Positions 50,215 to 57,870 of a stretch of DNA of 64,000 bases are shown piece by piece. Source of the DNA: Halomarina halobia (lineage in GTDB: Archaea > Halobacteriota > Halobacteria > Halobacteriales > Haloarculaceae); assembly GCF_029338575.1 (NCBI RefSeq), contig NZ_CP119992.1, positions 1,178,001 through 1,242,000 of the forward strand. The letters run 5' to 3'. The position numbers and the translations under genes are program-made. The notes below the pieces were generated by a model, which saw only the letters and a program-made list of their open reading frames with translations, made no database searches and was not told where the DNA came from. Within the stretch, counting starts at the first letter, position 1; each line of letters begins with the position of its first letter.

Positions 50215-51006
50215 TCAATAGGGAACCAGCGCCAGCAGCACCGCCGTCTCCTCCATCGCCGGGGCGTACTTCAGCGCGACGTACGCCAGCCCGAACAGCG
50301 TGGCGTTGTACGCGCCGTGGATGAGCGACGGGACGACGATGTTGTCCGTCGCCTCGTAGGCGACGGCGAACACCAGCGCCGGGAGCGCCAGTCCGGTGAT
50401 GTAGACGGCCCGGCCGCCGGGCGTCCCCGTGAGCGAGGGGTAGTGGATGACGACGAAGATGAGCGTCGCGAGCCCGACGCCGACGACGGGACCGAACGAC
50501 TCGCGGAGCCGCCCCTGGACGATGCCGCGAAAGAGGAGTTCCTCGCCGGGACCGATGAGCAGGAACGACGCCGGGATCAACACGAGGAGCAGTTCGGGCT
50601 CCGGCCTGACGAGGCCGATGACCTCGTTCTCGGCGGACCGAACCCCGGAGAGGAACCGGACGATCCCGACGGCGAAGTTCGCGGCGATCGCGAGCAGGTA
50701 GCCGCTGACCACCCAGACGAGGTCGCGCTTCGACGGGACGCGGACGCCGACGAACGACAACCCGCGGCCGCTCAACCAGAGGTAGAGCCCGGCGACGAGG
50801 AGCACGCCGAGGCCCTGGACGAGCACAAGCGACAGCAGGAGGCTGAGGCCGCGGGTGATCGGGACGCCGGCGGTTCGGAGGACGACGGCCGCGACCTGGA
50901 CGAGGCCGACGCCCGCGCCGAGCCCGAGGACGGCCAGGACGACGGCGGCGACGACGGCGACGGCGCGCGACGCGTACGACTGCTCGGCATCCGACGAGAC
51001 GACCAT
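50215..51006 (-). CDS. CPBP-family intramembrane metalloprotease
   Basis: A 263-residue membrane protein with about seven to eight hydrophobic segments. The CAAX/bacteriocin-processing motifs are GPGEELLFRGIVQ (EExxxR), VVIHYPSL (FxxxH-like) and SLIHGAYNA (HxxxN). Members cleave within membranes; some act in signalling or self-immunity. Its 3' end is duplicated at 49434-49493. It is divergent from nothing and reads toward the toxin gene (convergent, 30 bp). Confidence 0.85.
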   Translation of the reverse strand: MVVSSDAEQSYASRAVAVVAAVVLAVLGLGAGVGLVQVAAVVLRTAGVPITRGLSLLLSLVLVQGLGVLLVAGLYLWLSGRGLSFVGVRVPSKRDLVWVVSGYLLAIAANFAVGIVRFLSGVRSAENEVIGLVRPEPELLLVLIPASFLLIGPGEELLFRGIVQGRLRESFGPVVGVGLATLIFVVIHYPSLTGTPGGRAVYITGLALPALVFAVAYEATDNIVVPSLIHGAYNATLFGLAYVALKYAPAMEETAVLLALVPY

Positions 51007-51045
51007 GGCCGGAGTACGGCCTACCTGTCCAAAAGCCTACGCTCC

Positions 51046-51582
51046 TCACTCCCGATAGAGGCTCTCTAAGATCTCCGGGTCCGTTCGGAACTTGAGGACG
51101 TTGTGGACGACGGAGTTCCTGATGTTCTGGACGGCGAGGCCGTGTTCCTTGTAGAACTCGTGGATCCACTTCGACTCCGCCGAGCGGTTCGGGAACATCA
51201 TGACGGACTTCCACTGGTACTCGCCGTCGGAGAGGAACATGAACAGGGTGTTCGGCGACTGGCAGATGGCGTCGAGCGCGTCGCGCCACGTCTCCGCGAA
51301 GTGTTCGGGGTTGAGCTTGAACTCGAACATGCCGAAGATGAAGAACTCCTCGTTGGGAACGATCGCCTCGCGGAAGACGCCCTGCTCGCGCATCCCCCGG
51401 ATGGACTCGCTCACCGTGACGTGCGAGACGTCGATGCCGTACTTCTCCTCGAGGATGCGCGCGAGCTCCCGCGAGGACAGCTGGGAGTCCACGGAGAGCT
51501 CCTTGAGTATGAGCACGTCGCGCTCCTTGAACTGCCAGTCGGGGGCCGCCTCGGGGTCCGTGTTCGTCCCGGGACTGCTCAT
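51046..51582 (-). CDS. winged-helix transcriptional regulator
   Basis: A 178-residue protein. Residues about 20-75 form an Lrp-like helix-turn-helix: ERDVLILKELSVDSQLSSRELARILEEKYG, cut here as ERDVLILKELSV and QLSSRELARILEEKYG. The C-terminal domain (FFIFGMFEFKLNPEHF, LFMFLSDGEYQWKSVMMF) looks like an alpha/beta ligand or dimer domain. It is a likely regulator of the adjacent acyl-CoA genes at 51620-53626, which lie just upstream on the same strand. Confidence 0.8.
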   Translation of the reverse strand: MSSPGTNTDPEAAPDWQFKERDVLILKELSVDSQLSSRELARILEEKYGIDVSHVTVSESIRGMREQGVFREAIVPNEEFFIFGMFEFKLNPEHFAETWRDALDAICQSPNTLFMFLSDGEYQWKSVMMFPNRSAESKWIHEFYKEHGLAVQNIRNSVVHNVLKFRTDPEILESLYRE

Positions 51583-51619
51583 GCGCTCCCCTCCGGTTCG
51601 CCGAACTTCGCGTTTTCGA

Positions 51620-52477
51620 TCATACGAGGTGCCCCCGGCAGGCCTCGAGGTACGCCTCGGGCCGGTCCTCGACGACCCAGTGGTAGGCGCGCTCCAGCTC
51701 CACGACCTCGCCGTCGAGGTCCGCCGCGAGGCGCTCGCCGTACGCGAGCGGTTGCATCACGTCGTCGACGCCCCACAGACACAGCACGTCCGCGTCGACG
51801 GCCCCGTAGTCGATCTCGGTCGTGTGGTTGGTGTTCGTGGCGACGGCGGCGCGGGCGAGCGCGCGGCGGCCGCCCTCCGCCAGCCACGGTGCCTTCATGC
51901 CGTCGAGCCACTCGGGGTCCGCGTCGTCGCCGTAGAGGCCGTCGGCGAACGCGAAGTCGAGCTTCGCCTCGAATTCGTCGGGGTCCATCTCCGCGGTCCT
52001 CGGCAGGCCCATCGTGGTGACGAACTCGACGGGCCAGGAGTCGTAGCAGACCGCGTTCGAGAGGACGAGCCTCTCCACCCGGTCCGGTTCGTGCGCCGCG
52101 TAACGGAGCGCGACGCCCCCGCCGATGTCGTGGGCGACCAGCGAGACGGCGTCGAGGCCCAGGCCGTCGATCAGGTCGGCGACGGCCCGCTCCTGGGCGC
52201 GGATCGAGCGGTCGAAGCCGTCGCGCCGGTCGCTGTTGCCGTAGCCGACGAGGTCGGGGACGATCGTCCGAACGTCGTTCGCGAGCGGGGGCGCGATCCG
52301 CCGCCAGAGGAACGACCAGGTCGGGATGCCGTGGAGGAAGACGACGGGAGGGCCGTCGCCCTCGTCGTAGTAGGCCATCGACACCTCGTGACCGTCCACC
52401 TCGACGGTCGTCTCCTCCTGGGCGTCGGTCCACGTCTCGTGATCCGGATCGCTCGTCGTGTGATCGGGGTCGGTCAT
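51620..52477 (-). CDS. alpha/beta hydrolase with Asp nucleophile
   Basis: A 285-residue alpha/beta hydrolase. The oxyanion HGIPTW is at 49-54, and the nucleophile elbow reads VAHDIGGG with Asp117 where most hydrolases have Ser. The late YHWVVEDRPEAY supplies the catalytic His. An Asp nucleophile is typical of haloalkane dehalogenases and epoxide hydrolases. The halide-binding Trp after the nucleophile is missing (DI rather than DW), so an epoxide or related hydrolase is more likely. It follows the acyl-CoA dehydrogenase gene by nine bases. Confidence 0.82.
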   Translation of the reverse strand: MTDPDHTTSDPDHETWTDAQEETTVEVDGHEVSMAYYDEGDGPPVVFLHGIPTWSFLWRRIAPPLANDVRTIVPDLVGYGNSDRRDGFDRSIRAQERAVADLIDGLGLDAVSLVAHDIGGGVALRYAAHEPDRVERLVLSNAVCYDSWPVEFVTTMGLPRTAEMDPDEFEAKLDFAFADGLYGDDADPEWLDGMKAPWLAEGGRRALARAAVATNTNHTTEIDYGAVDADVLCLWGVDDVMQPLAYGERLAADLDGEVVELERAYHWVVEDRPEAYLEACRGHLV

Positions 52478-52486
52478 CCTCGGACC

Positions 52487-53626
52487 TCAGAGGATGCGGT
52501 CGGCGATGATGTTCTTCTGGATCTCGCTCGTCCCCTCGTAGATCTTCGTGATCCGGGCGTCGCGGTAGTAGCGCTCGGCGGGGTAGTCGGTGACGTAGCC
52601 GGAGCCGCCGAACACCTGCAGCGCGTCGTCCGCGACCTCGACCGCGTTCTCGGAGGCGAACAGTTTCGCCATGCTCGCGTACTTCATGCCGAGTTCGCGG
52701 TCGCCCTCCTCGGCGTAGCCCGCGGCGCGGTAGGTGAGCGAACGGGCGGCCTCGACCTTCGTCGCCATGTCGGCGAGCTTGTGGCGGAGCGCCTGGAACT
52801 CGGCGATCTTCTGGCCGAACTGCTCGCGCTCGTTCGCGTAGTCGATGGCCGCGTCGAGCGCGCCCTGGGCCGCGCCGACCGCCTGGGAGGCGACGCTCGC
52901 GCGCCCGCCGGCGAAGAAGTTCATCAGCTGGTAGAACCCGCGGTTCTCCTCGCCGATGAGGTTCTCCTCGGGGACGCGCACGTCGTCGAGGACGATCTCC
53001 GCGAGGTCCGAGGCGCGGATGCCGAGCTTGTTGTCGATCTTCGTCGGCTCGAAGCCGTCCGTATCGGTCGGGACGAGGATGGCGCTGATGCCCTTGTGCC
53101 CCTCGCCGGGGTCGGTCTTCGCCATCACGACGCCCACGTCGGCGACCGTCCCGTTAGTGATCCACATCTTGTTGCCGTCGATCACCCACTCGTCGCCGTC
53201 CCGCTCGGCGGTGGTCTCGATGCCGGCGACGTTGGAGCCGTGGGCGGGCTCGGAGATGCAGGAGCAGGAGACGGCCTCGCCCGCGGTGATCGGCGGGAGC
53301 CACTCCTCCTTCATCCACTCGTCGCCGAACCTGACGATCATGGAGGTGCCGAAGCCCGCCGAGCCGACGGCGCTCCCGATGCCGGGGTCCGCCCGCCAGA
53401 GCTCCTCCGTGACGACGATCGTCGAGAGCAGGTCCATCCCCGCGCCGCCGTACTCCTCGGGGACGTTGGGCGCGACGAGGTCGTACTCCGCGGCCTTCCT
53501 GCGGATCTCCTCCGGGTACTTCTTCTGTTCGTCGTGCTCCCGTGCCACGGGCGCGATCTCGTTCTCGCCGAACTCGCGGACGGCGTCGCGGATCGCCTCC
53601 TGTTCGGACGTGAGCTGGAATGCCAT
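52487..53626 (-). CDS. acyl-CoA dehydrogenase
   Basis: A 379-residue flavoenzyme. It starts MAFQLTSEQEAIRDAVREF and has the FAD/substrate motifs CISEPAHGSN and MWITNG, a central LIGEENRGFYQLMNFFAGGR, and the C-terminal catalytic Glu in RITKIYEGTSEIQ. It introduces the alpha-beta double bond in the first oxidation step. The ATG at 53626 is the family start; the longer frame to 53677 has no family character. Upstream is an AT-rich promoter with TAAAATAGTC. Confidence 0.93.
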   Translation of the reverse strand: MAFQLTSEQEAIRDAVREFGENEIAPVAREHDEQKKYPEEIRRKAAEYDLVAPNVPEEYGGAGMDLLSTIVVTEELWRADPGIGSAVGSAGFGTSMIVRFGDEWMKEEWLPPITAGEAVSCSCISEPAHGSNVAGIETTAERDGDEWVIDGNKMWITNGTVADVGVVMAKTDPGEGHKGISAILVPTDTDGFEPTKIDNKLGIRASDLAEIVLDDVRVPEENLIGEENRGFYQLMNFFAGGRASVASQAVGAAQGALDAAIDYANEREQFGQKIAEFQALRHKLADMATKVEAARSLTYRAAGYAEEGDRELGMKYASMAKLFASENAVEVADDALQVFGGSGYVTDYPAERYYRDARITKIYEGTSEIQKNIIADRIL

Positions 53627-53725
53627 GACGGTGTGTGAGCTTCCGACGTAAAATAGTCTCGGGTCCGCACCGAACACTGGTAAGATAGTTGACCGCTCGT
53701 CGGGTGCTCGACGGTCGCTCGGCGG

Positions 53726-54514
53726 CTACTCGCCGGCGAACTCGGGATCCCGCTTCTCCATGAACGCGCTCGCGCCCTCGCGGTGGTCCCACGTCTCGAA
53801 GACGGCCGCCTGGTGGGCCGCCTCGCGGGTCATCGCCTGGTCGAGCGACTGCTCTAGGCCCTGGTTGAGCGCGCGCTTCGACGTCTCCAGGGCGACCGTC
53901 GGCCCCTCCGCGATCGAGCGGACGAACGCGTCGGCCTCCGCCTCGAAGTCCTCGTAGACGTGGTTGAACAGCCCGAGGTCGAGCGCGTCCTCGGCGTCGA
54001 GCAGTTCGCCCGTGAACACCAGTTCCTTCGCCTTGTTCAGCCCGACGACGCGCGGGAGGAAGTAGGACGTGCCGGTGTCGACCGCGAGGCCGACCTGCCT
54101 GAATCCGAAGCTGATCTTCGCCTCCGGGCTCGCCACCTGCACGTCGCAGGCGAGCGCGAGGTTCGCGCCCGCGCCGAAGGCCGCGCCGTCGATCTTCGCG
54201 ACCGTCGGCAGGTGGAACTTCGCCACGCGCTCGATGGCGCGGCTCGTCTCCAGGTGGATGCGCCGGACGGACTCCGCGAGCGTCGCCTCGCCGGACATGC
54301 GCGACGTCATGGCGTTGATGTCCCCGCCCGCCGAGAAGCTACCGCCCGACCCCGTCACCACGAGCGCCCGAGCGTCGCTCCGCTCCACCTCGTTCAGGCG
54401 ATCGATCATCGCCGTCGAGACCTCGTGGGTGATGGCGTTTCGCACGTCCGGGCGGTTCAGGGTGAGGGTCGCGATCCCGTCCTCGACGTCGAGGAGCACT
54501 GGTTCGTCGCTCAT
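53726..54514 (-). CDS. enoyl-CoA hydratase/isomerase family protein, PaaG-like
   Basis: A 262-residue crotonase. The oxyanion motif FSAGGDINAM is present. At the two positions of the canonical catalytic glutamates it has GAGANLALACD (Asn instead of Glu) and FRQVGLAVDTGTSYFLPR (Gln, with an Asp shortly after). That pattern resembles PaaG-type isomerases, where the Asp is catalytic, more than hydratases such as the one fused at 46524. Substrate unknown; probably isomerisation of enoyl-CoAs. Confidence 0.8.
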   Translation of the reverse strand: MSDEPVLLDVEDGIATLTLNRPDVRNAITHEVSTAMIDRLNEVERSDARALVVTGSGGSFSAGGDINAMTSRMSGEATLAESVRRIHLETSRAIERVAKFHLPTVAKIDGAAFGAGANLALACDVQVASPEAKISFGFRQVGLAVDTGTSYFLPRVVGLNKAKELVFTGELLDAEDALDLGLFNHVYEDFEAEADAFVRSIAEGPTVALETSKRALNQGLEQSLDQAMTREAAHQAAVFETWDHREGASAFMEKRDPEFAGE

Positions 54515-54597
54515 GGCACCACCACAGGAGGGGAGGTAAAAGGTGTTGCCCGGCGTCGAGGTCCTCCGGCCGGACCGGCGTACTACCACTCGCCCGC

Positions 54598-54646
54598 CGA
54601 AATACCTATAAGAATTCGGTACATTCTTCGCAACCTGTCGAACAGC
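54598..54646 (+). promoter_or_regulatory. promoter of the pilin-like operon
   Basis: A BRE-like CGAAA (54598-54602) is followed by a TATA-like CTATAAG (54606-54612), about 35-40 bp before the ATG at 54647. This matches the haloarchaeal BRE-TATA arrangement and predicts a leader of roughly ten nucleotides. Confidence 0.55.
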
Positions 54647-55123
54647 ATGTCAGCAACCACTAGGGGGCAGACCACCCTCGACTTCGCGATGGCCATCGGG
54701 GTATTCCTCCTGGCGCTCGTGTTCGCGCTCGGCGTCCTCCCGGGGATGTTCGCTCCGTTCTCCGGGGACAGTGACGCCCAGGTCATGAAGGCTGACCGGA
54801 GTGCCGCCCACCTCAGCGAGGGGCACCTCGGTTCACCGATCCGACCCACGCAGCTGAACGCGACGTGCACGGTCGCGTTCTTCGATAACGCCACGCCTCC
54901 GGCCGGCTGTCGGTACGACACCCCCGACCTCACCGAGGCACTCGGGGTCGAGTCCGGGACGCGAGTGAACGTGACGATCGAACGGGCAGGAGCCGTTGCG
55001 ACGGTGGACGGAACGACGCTGGCCAGGGGGGCGTCACCTTCGAGGAAAGGAGACGTTAGCACCGCCCGGCGTCTCGTTACTCTCGAGGGGACGACCTACC
55101 AGCTCGTCGTGCGGGTGTGGTGA
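54647..55123 (+). CDS. pilin-like secreted protein 1 (DUF7287-like)
   Basis: A 158-residue protein. The N-terminus MSATTRGQTTLDFAMAIGVF has an RGQ class III-type processing site just before a hydrophobic helix, as in archaellins and haloarchaeal pilins. The rest is a small extracytoplasmic domain with two cysteines (TCTVAFF and AGCRYD). It is the first of five co-directional genes. Family assignment to DUF7287 is from memory. Confidence 0.7.
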   Translation: MSATTRGQTTLDFAMAIGVFLLALVFALGVLPGMFAPFSGDSDAQVMKADRSAAHLSEGHLGSPIRPTQLNATCTVAFFDNATPPAGCRYDTPDLTEALGVESGTRVNVTIERAGAVATVDGTTLARGASPSRKGDVSTARRLVTLEGTTYQLVVRVW

Positions 55124-55125
55124 CG

Positions 55126-55710
55126 ATGGATCGGGCACAGGCACACATGGTGGAGGGGTTCACGGCCGCGCTCCTGGTTCTGGGAGCCGTCCTCTTCGCG
55201 CTCCAGGCCACCGCAGTCACCCCCCTGACCGCGAGCACGTCGAACGAACGTATCGAAAACCAGCAGCGCGCGTTGGCCGAGGACCTGCTCGCCACGACGG
55301 ACGCGACCGGTGCGCTCGGGGAAGCGGTCGTGTTCTGGAACACCACCACCGAACAGTTCGATGGCGCGCCGGACATCGGCTTCTACACGAGCGGCGGCCC
55401 CCCGAACCGGTTCGGGGCGGCCCTGAACGACACGTTCCGGGCGAACGACGTCGCGTTCAACGTGTACGTCACGCACAGGGGGGCGGAGGGGACGTCCAGC
55501 CGCGAGACCATGGTATACATGGGCACGCCAAGTAACCACGCGGTGGTTGCGACGCATGCCGTGTTCCTGTTCGACGACACCCCGCTCACGGCCCCGGGGG
55601 AGAACCAGACCGTTTCGGCGGCGAACGCGACCTTCTACGCGACGGACGCCGCCCCGAACAGTCCGATATACACCGTTATGGAGGTGCGACTCGTCGTATG
55701 GAAGATGTAA
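55126..55710 (+). CDS. pilin-like secreted protein 2 (DUF7288-like)
   Basis: A 194-residue protein. It begins MDRAQAHMVEGFTAALLVLGAV, with RAQ replacing RGQ before the hydrophobic segment. The outer domain contains QQRALAEDLLATT, typical of this group, and many Asn/Thr. The ATG at 55126 is preferred to a GTG at 55117 because it avoids most overlap with the previous gene. It overlaps the next gene by 13 bp. Confidence 0.68.
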   Translation: MDRAQAHMVEGFTAALLVLGAVLFALQATAVTPLTASTSNERIENQQRALAEDLLATTDATGALGEAVVFWNTTTEQFDGAPDIGFYTSGGPPNRFGAALNDTFRANDVAFNVYVTHRGAEGTSSRETMVYMGTPSNHAVVATHAVFLFDDTPLTAPGENQTVSAANATFYATDAAPNSPIYTVMEVRLVVWKM

Positions 55711-56684
55711 CCGGCGGCGATCGGGGGCAGCTCATCGTCGTCACGGGTCTGACGATCGCGTTGGTACTCGTCGTGGTGGTGTTGCTGTTGAACGTCGAGA
55801 TCTACTCCAGTAACCTCGCGACGCGAAGCGTGGGTGTTGAAAGCCAACCGGTCATCGAGTACCAGTCGACGACGGTCGAGAACGTCGGTGAACTCCTCGA
55901 CCAGGTGAACGCTCACGAGTACACCGGCTGGTCTGCCGTTCGAACGGACGTGCGCGAAAACGTCTCGACGTACAACGACCTCGTACGCCGACAGCACCTC
56001 GACCGGGGGCACGTAGCGGACATCGACGAGCCCTCTCTCGTGGTGAGCGATGGCTACCTGATTCGTCAATCGAACGCGTCGCGAACGTTCACCTCCGCGA
56101 ACACGACCACCGTCAACAGCAGCCAGGGGAACTGGACCGTCGCGTGGAACGTCTCGGGGATCCGCGGCCACCGGCTGACCGTGACCGAGTCGTCTCTCGC
56201 CCAGACGAACGACCCGCGGGCGGGATTCCACGTCGCCGTCGTCGAGAACGCGACGAACGCGCAGTGGCACGCGTACATCTACAGGAACAGCACTCACGTC
56301 CTCCTCGCGGTCAAGAACGCGAGCGAGACGTCACCGACGGCTTTCCCGGACTGTGCGGTCAGCGGTCCGACCGCGACGATCGACGTCACTGCCGGCACGG
56401 TGAACGGGACGGCGTGTCCGGGACTACGGTGGGCGGCGGGCGTCTCCGGGCCGTACGACGTCGAGTACCGGAACGGCGAGGAGGCGCGGGGGACGTACGA
56501 ACTCACCGTGCAGCGGTCGGACGCGATGGACACGCACCGGGACACCTACCTCTTCGATCCCACCGACGGGACGTCCCCCTACTACTCCCATGCCGCGTAC
56601 AGCCTCTCCCTCGACCTCGTGTACGAGACTGCCGCGGTCCACTACCGAGCGCCCGTTCGCATCGCCCCGGGGGAACCGGCGTGA
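55698..56684 (+). CDS. pilin-like secreted protein 3 (DUF7261-like)
   Basis: A 328-residue protein. The start DRGQLIVVTGLTIALVLVVVVLL (split DRGQLIVVTG and LTIALVLVVVVLL) has RGQ followed by a long hydrophobic helix. The large outer domain is rich in Asn-x-Ser/Thr sites, for example NVSTYN, NASRTF and NTTTVNSS, and could be glycosylated. It overlaps neighbours on both sides. Confidence 0.7.
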   Translation: MEDVTGGDRGQLIVVTGLTIALVLVVVVLLLNVEIYSSNLATRSVGVESQPVIEYQSTTVENVGELLDQVNAHEYTGWSAVRTDVRENVSTYNDLVRRQHLDRGHVADIDEPSLVVSDGYLIRQSNASRTFTSANTTTVNSSQGNWTVAWNVSGIRGHRLTVTESSLAQTNDPRAGFHVAVVENATNAQWHAYIYRNSTHVLLAVKNASETSPTAFPDCAVSGPTATIDVTAGTVNGTACPGLRWAAGVSGPYDVEYRNGEEARGTYELTVQRSDAMDTHRDTYLFDPTDGTSPYYSHAAYSLSLDLVYETAAVHYRAPVRIAPGEPA

Positions 56685-57121
56685 TGGACGACCGCGCGAC
56701 CTCGGTCCAGATCGGCTACACGCTGAGTCTGGCGATCACGGCGGTGTTGATCAGCGGCGTGCTGATCACAGCGGGGGGAGTCGTCGACTCCCGGCAGGAG
56801 CAGACCGTCCGGTCCGAACTCACGGTCGTCGGCGAACGGATCGCCGCCGACCTGATGACGGCCGACCGGCTAGCGACGGCCGGCGGCTCCGAGGTACGCG
56901 TCGACGTGTCGCTGCCCGCTCGCGTCGCCGGAGCCAGCTATCGCGTGACGGTGGACACGTCGGCGTCTCCACCCCGCCTCGTCCTGACGTCCGACGACCC
57001 GTCGGTCACGGTCACGGTCGCGTTCGACTCGACGACCGCCGTCGACGCGGGAACTATCGCCGGTGGCGACCTGCGGATCGTCCTGACGCCGAGTGACACG
57101 CTCGAGGTGCGATCGACGTGA
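56684..57121 (+). CDS. pilin-like secreted protein 4 (DUF7266-like)
   Basis: A 145-residue protein, MDDRATSVQIGYTLSLAITAVLISGVLI at the N-terminus (split MDDRATSVQIG and YTLSLAITAVLISG). A VRSELTVVGERIAADLMTADRLA helix follows, then beta-rich sequence. Its ATG forms a TGATG overlap with the preceding stop. The order large, small, medium among these genes recalls minor-pilin operons. Confidence 0.68.
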   Translation: MDDRATSVQIGYTLSLAITAVLISGVLITAGGVVDSRQEQTVRSELTVVGERIAADLMTADRLATAGGSEVRVDVSLPARVAGASYRVTVDTSASPPRLVLTSDDPSVTVTVAFDSTTAVDAGTIAGGDLRIVLTPSDTLEVRST

Positions 57122-57867
57122 GCGCGCGCGGACAGAGCGAGACGCTCTCGTACGTTCTGGTGTTCTCGCTCGTCGTGGCTTCCACCGGTCTCGTGTACGT
57201 GGGCGGGTACGGCGGACTGCAGGACGCCCAGCAGGCGGAGCAACTCGACAACATGGGACGAGCGTTCGACGTGCTGGCGGCGAACCTGGCCGACATTCAC
57301 CACCGCAACGCGCCCAGTCGAGGGACCGAAGTCTACCTCTCCGGTGGCGCGATCGGGTTCGACGCGCCGGTCGAGATCACCGTACGGGCGGTCGAGGTCG
57401 GGAACGCGTCGAACAACGCGACCTTCTCGATGAACCCCCGACCGCTCGTCTACTCGGGGCAGGGCGACACGACGTTCGTGTACGTATCCGGAGCGGTGAT
57501 TCGAACCGACGACGAGGGGGGCGTGATGCGAATCCCGCCGGGGTTCGAGGTCGGGGACGACCGGGCGGTTCTCTCGTTCGTCGTGACGTACCCGCAGACC
57601 GACGAGAGCTTCAGCGGACGCTCGCCGGTGCTCATCGTCGGGACGAACCGAGGAACCGGGCTCGACGGCTCGTTCACGCCGTCGAACGACACGGCCGTCT
57701 CGATCACCGTCGACTCCCCCCGCGCCGACATCTGGAGCCGCTACTTCGATCGAGAGGGATACACGGCGATCGATTCGGACGCGAGCGACGGGTCGGTCAC
57801 GTACCAGTTCACGACCGAGCGGCTGTACGTGTATCGGAGCGTCATCGAATTCGATCTGAAGCGATAG
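57118..57867 (+). CDS. pilin-like secreted protein 5 (DUF7289-like)
   Basis: A 249-residue protein starting at GTG. It begins SARGQSETLSYVLVFSLVVAS, the clearest RGQS class III site of the five. The outer domain has VYLSGGAIGFD, VYVSGAVIRTDD and FVVTYP strands, typical of beta-rich pilin heads. The last gene of the plus-strand set; it is convergent with the large gene at 57871, with three bases between. Confidence 0.7.
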   Translation: MSARGQSETLSYVLVFSLVVASTGLVYVGGYGGLQDAQQAEQLDNMGRAFDVLAANLADIHHRNAPSRGTEVYLSGGAIGFDAPVEITVRAVEVGNASNNATFSMNPRPLVYSGQGDTTFVYVSGAVIRTDDEGGVMRIPPGFEVGDDRAVLSFVVTYPQTDESFSGRSPVLIVGTNRGTGLDGSFTPSNDTAVSITVDSPRADIWSRYFDREGYTAIDSDASDGSVTYQFTTERLYVYRSVIEFDLKR

Positions 57868-57870
57868 GGG

